NCBI RefSeq assembly: GCF_937123735.1
Contig: NZ_CAKZKL010000028.1
Span: 248,001-312,000, forward strand
Direction of reading: 5' to 3'
DNA length: 64,000 nt
From: an uncultured Lentibacter sp.
GTDB taxonomy: Bacteria > Pseudomonadota > Alphaproteobacteria > Rhodobacterales > Rhodobacteraceae
The notes under the pieces were generated by a model. That model was not told the origin of the DNA. It did no database searches and saw nothing but the letters and a program-made list of their open reading frames with translations. Numbering within the stretch: the first letter of the stretch is position 1; each line of letters starts with the position of its first letter. Position numbers and translations under genes: made by a program. Below, one piece after another: positions 7,813 to 16,236 of this stretch.

Positions 7813-8464
7813 TTTTGATGCGCTGGACGATATGGAGCTGAAGGCCGACGCCCTGGAGCAAAGCTTGGGCGCGGCGGCCAGCATGGCGGCGAGCTTTGAT
7901 GCAGAGCTAAAGCGCGTGCGGGCAAGCTTCTCGGAGACGGGGCAGGAAGTGGCCACGCTGGAAAAGGGGCTTTCACGCGGGCTCAAGCGCGCGGTGGACG
8001 GCGTGGTGCTGGACGGGGCCAAGCTTTCAGATGTGCTCGGCACGGTGGCGCAATCCATGATCAACGCCTCTTATTCGGCGGCTGTGAAGCCTGTGACCGA
8101 CCATTTTGGTGGGCTGATTGCCAATGGCATCGGCGGGCTGATGGGCGGGCTTTTTCCCTTTGAGAAGGGCGCCAGCTTTGCGCAAGGACGCGTGATGCCC
8201 TTTGCCAATGGCGGGGTTGTGAACAGCCCTGTGGCCTTCCCCATGCGCGGCGGCACGGGGCTGATGGGCGAGGCGGGGCCAGAGGCGATTATGCCGCTGG
8301 CGCGCGGCTCGGACGGTAAGCTCGGTGTCAAGGCCGAGGCAGGGCGCGCCATCAATGTGGTGATGAATATCAGCACGCCCGATGCCGAGAGCTTCCGCCG
8401 CTCCCAGAGCCAGATCGCTGCGCAGATGGGCCGTGTGCTCGCCCGTGGCAACCGCAACAGATAG
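7805..8464 (+). CDS. GTA g11, short tail tape measure protein
   Basis: At 219 residues this is far shorter than phage tape measures, in line with the short (about 50 nm) GTA tail. The N-terminal 60 residues are helical and charged (LDDMELKADALEQSLG). The middle is Gly/Ala rich and hydrophobic (FGGLIANGIGGLMGGLFPF), suiting membrane insertion during DNA delivery. The C-terminal part (GGTGLMGEAGPEAIMPLARGSDG) is a motif common to tape measure proteins. Confidence 0.92.
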   Translation: MSDFDALDDMELKADALEQSLGAAASMAASFDAELKRVRASFSETGQEVATLEKGLSRGLKRAVDGVVLDGAKLSDVLGTVAQSMINASYSAAVKPVTDHFGGLIANGIGGLMGGLFPFEKGASFAQGRVMPFANGGVVNSPVAFPMRGGTGLMGEAGPEAIMPLARGSDGKLGVKAEAGRAINVVMNISTPDAESFRRSQSQIAAQMGRVLARGNRNR

Positions 8465-8473
8465 GAGGCAGCG

Positions 8474-9106
8474 ATGCAATTTCACGAAGTCAGATTTCCG
8501 GTGAGCCTGAGCTTTGGCTCGTCCGGCGGGCCGGAGCGGCGCACCGATGTGGTGAGCCTTGCCAACGGGTTTGAGGAGCGCAACACGCCCTGGGCGCATT
8601 CGCGCCGCCGCTATGACGCGGGGATGGGGCTGCGCTCGATGGATGATATCGACGCGGTGCTGGCGTTTTTTGAGGCGCGGCGCGGGCGGATGCACGGCTT
8701 TCGCTGGAAGGACTGGACGGATTTTCAGACAGGCCGCCCCTCGCGCGAGGTGGGCTTTGAGGACGAGGTGATCGCGATTGGCGATGAGGTCACGACGGTC
8801 TTTCAACTGGTGAAAGTCTACCGCTCGGGGGAGCAGACCTATGCGCGCCCCATTGTGAAGCCCGTGGAGGGCAGCTTGCGCGTCGGCCTTTCGGGCGATG
8901 AGCAGAGCGAAGGCATTGACTTTACAGTGGATTACACCACGGGTCTGGTGACCTTCATGCACCCCCCGAGTGTCGGGGTGGAGGTGACGGCGGGCTTTGA
9001 GTTTGACGTGCCGGTGCGCTTTGACACCGACCAGATCATCGCCTCGGCGGCGACATTTGCCGCGGGCGAAGTGCCCAGCGTGCCGGTTGTGGAGCTGCGG
9101 GTCTGA
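8474..9106 (+). CDS. GTA g12, distal tail protein (DUF2460)
   Basis: A 210-residue DUF2460/TIGR02217 protein that forms the ring at the end of the tube. Family-typical segments are FHEVRFPVSLSFGSSGGPER, RRRYDAGMGLRSMDDIDAVL and HGFRWKDWTDF. The stop codon (TGA) shares one base with the ATG of g13. Confidence 0.93.
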   Translation: MQFHEVRFPVSLSFGSSGGPERRTDVVSLANGFEERNTPWAHSRRRYDAGMGLRSMDDIDAVLAFFEARRGRMHGFRWKDWTDFQTGRPSREVGFEDEVIAIGDEVTTVFQLVKVYRSGEQTYARPIVKPVEGSLRVGLSGDEQSEGIDFTVDYTTGLVTFMHPPSVGVEVTAGFEFDVPVRFDTDQIIASAATFAAGEVPSVPVVELRV

Positions 9107-9996
9107 TGGGGGGCGTGAGAGGCGCGCTGCTCGCGCATTTGCAAACAGGCTGCACCACGGTCTGCCGCTGCTGGGCGCTGACGCGGCGCGATGGCACAGT
9201 CATGGGCTTTACCGACCATGACGGGCCGCTGAGCTTTGAGGGCATCACCTTTCGGGCCGACACGGGCATGAGCACCGCAAGCTTGCAGCAAAGCACGGGG
9301 CTGTCGGTGGACAACAGCGAGACCATGGGCGCGCTGAGCGATGCGGCGATCCGCGAGGCCGACATCGAGGCGGGGCGCTATGACGGGGCCGAGGTGACAA
9401 GCTGGCTGGTGAACTGGGCCGATGTGACCGAACGTCACCTGATGTTTCGCGGCACACTCGGCGAACTGCGCCGTGGCAACGGGGCCTTTCACGCCGAGCT
9501 GCGCGGGCTGACCGAGGCGCTGGGGCGGCCCGTGGGGCGGGTTTACCAGAAGCCCTGCACTGCTGTGCTTGGCGACAGCACCTGCGGCTTTGACATCACG
9601 CGCGAGGGCTACTTCACCGAGCGCGCCGTCGAGGTGGTGGAAGCGGGGCGCGTGTTTCGCTTTGACGGCATGACAGGCTTTGACGAGGGCTGGTTTGCCT
9701 TTGGCACGCTCGCGGGGCTGAGCGGCGCCTGTGAGGGGCTCAGGGGCATTGTGAAGCGCGATGCCTTTGAGGGCGAGAGACGTGTGATCGAGCTGTGGCA
9801 TCCTATGCGCGCCACGATGGAAACGGGCGATATGATCCGCCTTGTCGCGGGCTGTGACAAGCGGATGCAGAGCTGCCGCACAAAGTTTGTCAACCTGCTG
9901 AACTTTCAGGGCTTTCCCGATGTGCCGGGGGACAGCTGGCTGACGGTGCAACCGGCCAGCGCCGGCCAGACAAGCGGCGGGAGCCGGCGCGGATGA
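9106..9996 (+). CDS. GTA g13, tail hub protein (DUF2163) with a conserved Cys quartet
   Basis: A 296-residue DUF2163/TIGR02218 protein that forms the baseplate hub below the distal tail ring. Two cysteine pairs stand out: C-x8-C in PCTAVLGDSTCGF (near residues 152-161) and C-x6-C in GCDKRMQSCRTKF (near 250-257). DUF2163 proteins are related to lambda gpL, which binds an iron-sulfur cluster, and an Fe-S site has been described in the RcGTA hub. All four candidate ligands are kept here. Confidence 0.93.
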   Translation: MGGVRGALLAHLQTGCTTVCRCWALTRRDGTVMGFTDHDGPLSFEGITFRADTGMSTASLQQSTGLSVDNSETMGALSDAAIREADIEAGRYDGAEVTSWLVNWADVTERHLMFRGTLGELRRGNGAFHAELRGLTEALGRPVGRVYQKPCTAVLGDSTCGFDITREGYFTERAVEVVEAGRVFRFDGMTGFDEGWFAFGTLAGLSGACEGLRGIVKRDAFEGERRVIELWHPMRATMETGDMIRLVAGCDKRMQSCRTKFVNLLNFQGFPDVPGDSWLTVQPASAGQTSGGSRRG

Positions 9997-10433
9997 GAGA
10001 TGTTGCAACAGAGGTGCTGACGGAGACGCGAGGCTGGATCGGCACGCCTTACCATCACCAAGCCTCGTTGAAGGGCGTGGGCACAGATTGCCTTGGCCTT
10101 TTGCGCGGCGTGTGGCGCGCGCTTTATGGCGCGGAGCCTGAGCCTGTGCCCGCCTATACGCCCGATTGGGCCGAGCCGCAGGGCGAAGAGCGGCTCTGGG
10201 CGGCGGCGGAGCGGCATCTTCTGCGCGTTCCCGTGGCCGAGGCGGGGGATATTCTGCTGTTTCGGATGCGCGCCGGCGCGGTGGCCAAGCACCTTGGCAT
10301 TCTGTCTGTGGGGGGCGCGGCCCCCAAATTCATTCACGCCTATTCGGGCCATAGTGTGCTGGAAAGCCCGCTCACCGCCCCCTGGCAGCGTCGCATTGCG
10401 GCTTCATTTCGTTTTCCTGAGGAGGTGTCCTGA
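9993..10433 (+). CDS. GTA g14, NlpC/P60-type cell-wall peptidase
   Basis: A 146-residue cysteine peptidase of the tail tip, thought to open recipient peptidoglycan. The catalytic triad is visible: C33 in GTDCLGLLRGVW, H100 in AVAKHLGILS and a third polar residue, probably H115 in FIHAYSGH. It overlaps the hub gene by four bases and shares one base with g15. Confidence 0.93.
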   Translation: MRDVATEVLTETRGWIGTPYHHQASLKGVGTDCLGLLRGVWRALYGAEPEPVPAYTPDWAEPQGEERLWAAAERHLLRVPVAEAGDILLFRMRAGAVAKHLGILSVGGAAPKFIHAYSGHSVLESPLTAPWQRRIAASFRFPEEVS

Positions 10434-13400
10434 TGGCAACCATACTTCTTTCGGCCGCGGGCGCGGCGATTGGCGGCTCTGTCGGCGGCTCTGTGCTGGG
10501 CCTCTCGATGACTGCGGTGGGGCGATTTGCAGGCGCGCTCGCGGGCCGTGCGATGGACCAGAAGATCATGGGGCAGGGCTCTGATGTGATCGAGCAGGGG
10601 CGTGTGGAGCGTTTTCGCCTCACCGGTTCGGGGGAGGGCGACCCTGTGGCGCAGGTTTTTGGCCGGATGCGTGTGGCGGGGCATGTGATCTGGGCGACAG
10701 AGTTTGCCGAGACGGTGACGACAACGGGCGGCGGCAAGGGCGCGCCCGCGCGGCCCGCGACAAGCCAGTTCAGCTATTCGGTGAGCCTTGCGATTGCACT
10801 GTGTGAGGGGGTGATTTCGGGGGTGGGCCGTGTCTGGGCCGATGGGGTGGAGGTTGACCCTGAGAGCCTTGGGATGCGGGTTTATCGCGGCACAGCTGAG
10901 CAGATGCCAGACCCCAAGATGGAAGCGGTCGAGGGAACAGGCCAAGTGCCGGCCTATCGCGGCACGGCCTATGTTGTGCTCGAAGAGCTGGGCCTTGAGC
11001 GCTTTGGCAACCGCGTGCCGCAGTTTGAATTTGAGGTGATGCGCCCATCGCAAGCGCATCTGGAGGACGGGGCCGAGGATATGGCCCATGCCGTGCAGGC
11101 TGTGGCGATGATGCCCGGCAGTGGCGAATACACGCTCGCCACAACCCCTGTGCGCTATGATTACGGCGTGGGGCAGGCGGCGCTGGCCAATGTCAACACC
11201 CCCGCTGGCAAGGCCGATTTTCGCGTGGCCACCGAGCGGATGGTGACAGAGCTGCCCAACCTCAAGGCCAGCTCGCTGATTGTGAGCTGGTTTGGCGATG
11301 ATCTGCGCTGTGGTGCGTGCAAGCTGCGCCCCAAGGTGGAGCAGAAAGCCCATGACGGGGAGATGCCCTGGCAGGTTTCGGGCTTGACGCGCGCGCTGGC
11401 CGAGGAGGTTGCGCCGGATGCTGCCGGGCGGCCTGTCTATGGCGGCACACCTGCGGATGCTGCGGTGATCGAGGCGATCCGGCATTTGCAGGCCGAGGGC
11501 TTGGCTGTGCTCTACTATCCTTTCATCCTGATGGAGCAGCTGGCGGACAACACGCTTCCCGACCCTTACACAGGCGAGCTTGGCCAGCCGGCCTTCCCTT
11601 GGCGCGGGCGGATCACGCTCTCAAGCGCCCCCGGGCAGAGCAGCAGCCCTGACGGGACAGCTACGGCAGATGCCGAGGTGGCAGCCTTCTTTGGCACGGT
11701 CACGGCGGCAGATTTTGCCGTGAGTGATGGCGCGGTGAGTTACACGGGGCCGGAGGAGTGGAGCTATAGCCGCTTTATCCTGCACAATGCCGCCCTCTGT
11801 GCGGCGGCGGGGGGTGTGGACAGTTTCTCGATCGGTTCTGAAATGCGAGAACTCACCAAGATACGCGGCGCGGCGGGCTTTGCGGCGGTGGCGGCCCTGA
11901 AGAGCCTTGCGGCAGAGGCGCGGGCCATTCTCGGGCCGGATGTGAAGATCGGCTATTGCGCGGATTGGTCGGAATACTTCGGGTTCAACGGCGCAAATGG
12001 CGACCGCTTCTTCCACCTCGATCCGCTCTGGGCGGACGGTAACATCGACTTCATCGGGATCGACAATTACATGCCGCTCAGTGACTGGCGCGATGAAGCG
12101 GGCGAAGCCGATGCGGCCTATGGCTCGATCTACAATCTCGACTATCTGGAAGCCAACATCCTCGGCGGGGAGGGCTATGACTGGTTCTATCACTCCGAGG
12201 AGGCCAGAGACGCACAGATCCGCACGCCGATTACCGATGCGGCGCACAGCGAGCCTTGGGTCTGGCGATACAAGGATATCGTGAACTGGTGGTCCTCGGA
12301 CCATCACGAGCGGGTGGGTGGTGTGCGCGCGGCCACGCCGACGGAGTGGGTTCCACAATCCAAGCCGATCTGGTTCACCGAGCTGGGCTGCGCGGCCATA
12401 GACAAGGGCACGAACCAGCCCAACAAATTCCTTGACCCGAAATCGAGCGAGAGCAGCTTGCCGCGTTATTCCAACGGGCGGCGCGATGACTACCTGCAAG
12501 CGCAATATCTGCGCGCGATGCACCGGTTCTGGGCGCGGCCAGAGAACAACCCTGTGTCGGTTGAATATGGCGGCCCGATGCTTGACATGAGCCGTGCCTT
12601 TGTCTGGGCCTGGGATGCGCGGCCCTATCCGCACTTCCCCGCGCTTGAAAATGTCTGGAGCGACGGTGGCAACTATGGCCGTGGCCACTGGATCACCGGG
12701 CGGGCGAGCGCGCGCGCCCTCGGCTCTGTGGTGGCGGAGCTGTGCGCGCGCGCGGGGCTGAAAAACTATGATGTGAGCGATCTCACAGGCATGGTTGAGG
12801 GCTATGCCGTGGGGCAGGTGGAAGAAGCACGCGCCTCCTTGCAACCGCTCATGCTGGCTTATGGCTTTGATGCGGTGGAGAGGGATGGCACGCTTGTCTT
12901 CCTCATGCGCGACGGGCGCGAAGACGCAGCGCTGGGCAGCGATGCTGTGGCCTTGAGCGCGGATCTTGAGGCTGATGTGGAGCGGCTGCGCGCCGCAGAA
13001 GCCGAGATGGCAGGCCGCGTGCGGCTGCGCTTCATCCAGAGCGGAGCCGATTTTGACGTGATCGCCGAAGAGGCTGTTTTGCCCGATCAGGCCACGCAGG
13101 CTGTGGCGGTGTCAGAACTCCCGCTGGTGATGCGGCGCGGCAGCGGGCGGCAGATTGTCGAGCGCTGGCTCTCCGAGGCGCGCGTGGCGCGCGATAGTTT
13201 GCGCTTTGCGCTGCCGCCCTCGCGGCTGGATGTGGCCGCGGGCGATGTGCTGCGCCTGAGCCATGAGGGCACAGAGCAGCTTTTGCGGGTGGACCGTGTG
13301 GAGCTGGGGCGCGAGCAGATTGTCGAAGGCGTGCGGATCGAGCCTGAGACCTATAACCCGATTGATGTGGCCGAAGATGCGCCGCTGATGCCGGGCTTCA

Positions 13401-14344
13401 CGCCGCCTGTGCCGGTGTTTCCGCTCTTTCTTGATCTGCCGCTGATGCGCGGGGATGAAGTGCCCCATGCGCCGCATCTCGCCGTCACAGCAGAGCCTTG
13501 GCCCGGCTCGGCCGCGCTCTACCGCTCTACGGATGGCGAGGGATACAGTTTTGACACGCTGATCGCGACGCGCAGCACAGTCGGGGTGCTGGAGACACCG
13601 CTCAGGGCGGCTTGCCCGGGGATTTATGACAGGGGCGCTGGGGTGTCGGTGCGGCTGACCTCTGGCAGCCTCGCAAGCGCAAGCGAATTGGCCCTGCTCA
13701 ATGGCGCCAATCTTGCGGCCATCGGCGATGGCAGCCCGGAAAACTGGGAGCTTGTGCAGTTTCAGAACGCCGAACTTGTTGCCGAGAAGACTTATGCGCT
13801 GACGCAGCTTTTGCGCGGGCAGCTTGGCAGCGACGCATGGCAGCCTCAGGAATGGCCTGCGGGGAGCTATTTTGTCTTGCTTGACGGGCGGCCGGAGCAG
13901 ATTGCCCTGCAGCCGAGTGAGCGCGGGCTGGAGCGGTTTTTCCGCATTGGACCCGCGGCCCGTGCCTATGATGACCCCTCCTACAGTGGCACCTCGGCAG
14001 CTTTCCAAGGTGTGGGCCTGCGGCCGCTCAGCCCTTGTCACCTGCGGGTGCAGGGCTCCCCGGGCGCGGATGTGACGGCCAGCTGGATCCGGCGCACCCG
14101 GATCGGGGGCGATGGCTGGGAGAGTGTAGACGTGCCGCTGGGTGAAGAAAGCGAAAGCTATGTGGTGCGTGTTCTTTCGGGCGGGAGCGTTTTGCGCGAG
14201 GAGGTTGTGAGCGCGCCTCTCTGGCAATATCCGGCCGCGCAGAGGGTGGCCGACGGAACGACAGCCAGCTTTACACTGCGGGTTGCGCAGGTCTCGGCCA
14301 CCTATGGCGCGGGGGCCTTTGCCGAGATTGAGGTAAGCCCTTGA
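10433..14344 (+). CDS. GTA g15, megatron / tail tip protein with TIM-barrel-like domain
   Basis: At 1303 residues this is the largest GTA protein and the presumed cell-envelope-penetrating tip. The first 100 residues are Gly/Ala rich and hydrophobic (AAGAAIGGSVGGSVLGLSM). The middle (about 420-750) carries the GTA TIM-barrel-like domain: IGYCADWSEYFG, FIGIDNYMPLSDW, WFTELGCAAIDKG and FVWAWDARPYPHF read like a glycoside-hydrolase-type barrel. Phage tail-like beta domains follow to the end. Whether the barrel has enzymatic activity cannot be told from sequence. A strong terminator follows. Confidence 0.94.
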   Translation: MATILLSAAGAAIGGSVGGSVLGLSMTAVGRFAGALAGRAMDQKIMGQGSDVIEQGRVERFRLTGSGEGDPVAQVFGRMRVAGHVIWATEFAETVTTTGGGKGAPARPATSQFSYSVSLAIALCEGVISGVGRVWADGVEVDPESLGMRVYRGTAEQMPDPKMEAVEGTGQVPAYRGTAYVVLEELGLERFGNRVPQFEFEVMRPSQAHLEDGAEDMAHAVQAVAMMPGSGEYTLATTPVRYDYGVGQAALANVNTPAGKADFRVATERMVTELPNLKASSLIVSWFGDDLRCGACKLRPKVEQKAHDGEMPWQVSGLTRALAEEVAPDAAGRPVYGGTPADAAVIEAIRHLQAEGLAVLYYPFILMEQLADNTLPDPYTGELGQPAFPWRGRITLSSAPGQSSSPDGTATADAEVAAFFGTVTAADFAVSDGAVSYTGPEEWSYSRFILHNAALCAAAGGVDSFSIGSEMRELTKIRGAAGFAAVAALKSLAAEARAILGPDVKIGYCADWSEYFGFNGANGDRFFHLDPLWADGNIDFIGIDNYMPLSDWRDEAGEADAAYGSIYNLDYLEANILGGEGYDWFYHSEEARDAQIRTPITDAAHSEPWVWRYKDIVNWWSSDHHERVGGVRAATPTEWVPQSKPIWFTELGCAAIDKGTNQPNKFLDPKSSESSLPRYSNGRRDDYLQAQYLRAMHRFWARPENNPVSVEYGGPMLDMSRAFVWAWDARPYPHFPALENVWSDGGNYGRGHWITGRASARALGSVVAELCARAGLKNYDVSDLTGMVEGYAVGQVEEARASLQPLMLAYGFDAVERDGTLVFLMRDGREDAALGSDAVALSADLEADVERLRAAEAEMAGRVRLRFIQSGADFDVIAEEAVLPDQATQAVAVSELPLVMRRGSGRQIVERWLSEARVARDSLRFALPPSRLDVAAGDVLRLSHEGTEQLLRVDRVELGREQIVEGVRIEPETYNPIDVAEDAPLMPGFTPPVPVFPLFLDLPLMRGDEVPHAPHLAVTAEPWPGSAALYRSTDGEGYSFDTLIATRSTVGVLETPLRAACPGIYDRGAGVSVRLTSGSLASASELALLNGANLAAIGDGSPENWELVQFQNAELVAEKTYALTQLLRGQLGSDAWQPQEWPAGSYFVLLDGRPEQIALQPSERGLERFFRIGPAARAYDDPSYSGTSAAFQGVGLRPLSPCHLRVQGSPGADVTASWIRRTRIGGDGWESVDVPLGEESESYVVRVLSGGSVLREEVVSAPLWQYPAAQRVADGTTASFTLRVAQVSATYGAGAFAEIEVSP

Positions 14345-14350
14345 GGCGCA

Positions 14351-14384
14351 GGGCGGCGGGGAGAGGCCCGCCGCCCTTATTTTC
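14351..14384 (+). terminator. Intrinsic terminator ending the GTA cluster
   Basis: GGGCGGCGGG (14351-14360) and CCCGCCGCCC (14367-14376) form a perfect 10-bp stem with a six-base loop, followed by ttatttt. This is the clearest rho-independent terminator in the cluster and sets the 3' border of the GTA transcript. Confidence 0.88.
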
Positions 14385-14491
14385 CAGAGCATGCTCTGTG
14401 CGAATGCGCACAAAAGGCCTGATGGATTTGGGTTTGTCATTGGGGGGCCATTTCAGATAAACTCAGGGGGTAAGCGTGAAAGGACACCGCT

Positions 14492-15307
14492 ATGGCCCAG
14501 CTGAAGACAAACCTCGCCAAGCTTGACCCTGTTTGGGCGCAGATCCGCGATGAGGCCGAAGAGGCTGTGCAATCCGAGCCGCTTCTGGGCGGGCTGGTTC
14601 ATGCCTGTATCCTGCATCACAACTCGATTGAGAAGGCGCTGGCCTACCGCATTTCCATGAAGCTGGCGTCGGCGGAGATGTCCGAGCAGATTTTGCGCGA
14701 AATATGCGATGAAGCCTATGGCGCGGATAGCGGCCTCGCGGTGAGCGCGCGCGCGGATATTGTTGCGGTCTATGACCGCGACCCCGCTTGCCACCGCTTT
14801 TTGCAGCCGCTTCTTTTTTTCAAAGGGTTTCAGGCGGTGCAGGCCCATCGCATTTCCAGCTGGCTCTGGCGGGAGGGGCGCAAGGATCTGGCCTATTTCT
14901 TCCAGATGCGCTGCTCGGAGGTTTTCGGGATAGATATCCACCCCGGGGCGCGGATTGGCAAAGGGATCATGATTGATCATGCCCATTCCATCGTGATCGG
15001 GGAAACCGCTGTTGTGGGGGACAATGTCTCGATGCTGCACTCCGTCACGCTGGGCGGCACGGGCAAGGAAGAGGAAGACCGTCACCCCAAGATCGGCGAT
15101 GGTGTGCTGATCGGGGCGGGGGCGAAAGTTCTGGGCAACATCAAGATCGGCAACTGCTGCCGGATCGCCGCGGGCTCTGTGGTGCTGGAGGATATTCCCG
15201 CCAAGAAGACCGTGGCCGGCGTGCCGGCGCGGATTGTGGGCGAGGCGGGCTGCGCGACACCTTCGCAGACCATGAACCAGGTGATCGAGCGCGGTTTTGA
15301 CGGCTGA
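14492..15307 (+). CDS. cysE: Serine O-acetyltransferase
   Basis: CysE makes O-acetylserine from serine and acetyl-CoA, the first step of cysteine synthesis. The 271-residue length is normal. An N-terminal helical domain (to about 150) contains SFxR-type helices and the segment FFKGFQAVQAHRISSWLW. The C-terminal left-handed beta-helix has hexapeptide repeats from about 155 (FGIDIHPGARIGKGIMIDHA), with the catalytic-type His residues in IDHAHSIVIGETA and SVTLGGTGK. It lies directly after the GTA terminator, reads in the same direction, and is an ordinary host gene. Confidence 0.95.
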   Translation: MAQLKTNLAKLDPVWAQIRDEAEEAVQSEPLLGGLVHACILHHNSIEKALAYRISMKLASAEMSEQILREICDEAYGADSGLAVSARADIVAVYDRDPACHRFLQPLLFFKGFQAVQAHRISSWLWREGRKDLAYFFQMRCSEVFGIDIHPGARIGKGIMIDHAHSIVIGETAVVGDNVSMLHSVTLGGTGKEEEDRHPKIGDGVLIGAGAKVLGNIKIGNCCRIAAGSVVLEDIPAKKTVAGVPARIVGEAGCATPSQTMNQVIERGFDG

Positions 15308-15356
15308 GGACCGCGTCTGATCCAAAGGCGTGCCTGCGGCCCACAGGATTGTTTGA

Positions 15357-15374
15357 TTGGGGGCCAGCCCCCAA
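15357..15374. repeat. Palindromic G/C hairpin, copy 1 of an interspersed element
   Basis: TTGGGGG-CCAG-CCCCCAA forms a 7-bp stem between the convergent cysE and hydrolase genes, followed by aaacccccgggatattta. Read on the minus strand, the block from atatcccggggg to the hairpin closely matches the block at 30886-30912, so both look like copies of one repeat. It may work as a bidirectional terminator. Confidence 0.6.
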
Positions 15375-15387
15375 ACCCCCGGGATAT

Positions 15388-16236
15388 TTAGGGCAATAAG
15401 AAAGACAGAAGCGCTTGGGCTGTGGCATCGGGCGCTGTGTCGGGAAAGAAGTGGCCGCCGGACATGGGCTGGCTTTTGATATTTTTGAAGCGGTTGGCCC
15501 ATGTGGCGGGGACGTCATAGGCTTTGGCCATAGGGCCGTCTTTGCCATAGAGGATGAGCGCTGGGATATCGAGCTGGCGGGTCAGGTCGGCGGCGTCGAG
15601 CGCGAAATCATGTTTTATGGCTGCGCGGTAATCGTTGCACATGGCGGTGATGGTGGCCGGGTTGCGCCAGCTGGCGCGGTAGGCGGCGAGCTGGCTTGGC
15701 GCGAAATCAGCAAATGTGTTGGAGCCCCAGCCCGTGAGACAGCTTTCAAAGTAATGATCGGGGTCGTGGCCGATGAGCGTTTCGGGGAAGGGCGCGGGCT
15801 GGGCGAGGAAGAACCAGTGGTAGTAGCCCGTGGCGACGGCTGTGGTGAGCGCGTTGAGCAAAAGATGGGTCGGGATGATGTCCAGAAGGGCGACCCGGGT
15901 GATGCACGCGGGCGCATCCAGCGCCATGCGGTGGGCTGTGCGTGCGCCCCTGTCGTGGCCGGCCAGCGCGAAGCGTGGATGGCCCAGATGGGCCATAAGC
16001 TCCAGCATGTCGCGGCCCATTTCGCGGAAGCTATAGGCGGCCACGCCCTCGGGTTTGGAGGAGGCGCCGTAGCCGCGCAGATCGGCTGTGACGACAGTGA
16101 AATGGGGCGCGAGCTGCGGCACGATCTGGTCCCACATGGCGCGGGTTTGCGGAAAGCCGTGCAACAGCAAAAGCGGCGGGCCCTGGCCTGTGATGTCATA
16201 AGCTATCTCGGCGCTCGAGCCTTGAAAGCGCATCAT
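15388..16236 (-). CDS. Haloacetate-dehalogenase-like alpha/beta hydrolase
   Basis: A 282-residue alpha/beta hydrolase whose active site matches fluoroacetate dehalogenases. The nucleophile is Asp, not Ser: D95 in GHDRGART, followed by R96 and R99, which bind the carboxylate. Acid D119 is in LLDIIPT, and catalytic H262 in GGHFFPD. The halide-pocket residues H140, W141 and Y203 are also present. The 24-residue D95-D119 and 45-residue D95-H140 spacings equal those known to me for the Rhodopseudomonas enzyme. The 3' partner of the M20 peptidase gene, it overlaps it by four bases. The physiological substrate is unknown. Confidence 0.85.
   Translation of the reverse strand: MMRFQGSSAEIAYDITGQGPPLLLLHGFPQTRAMWDQIVPQLAPHFTVVTADLRGYGASSKPEGVAAYSFREMGRDMLELMAHLGHPRFALAGHDRGARTAHRMALDAPACITRVALLDIIPTHLLLNALTTAVATGYYHWFFLAQPAPFPETLIGHDPDHYFESCLTGWGSNTFADFAPSQLAAYRASWRNPATITAMCNDYRAAIKHDFALDAADLTRQLDIPALILYGKDGPMAKAYDVPATWANRFKNIKSQPMSGGHFFPDTAPDATAQALLSFLLP

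Noticed and set aside
311..14344. An intact temperate prophage
   Set aside because: There is no integrase, repressor, attachment repeats, replication or lysis module, and the gene set and order are those of a GTA.
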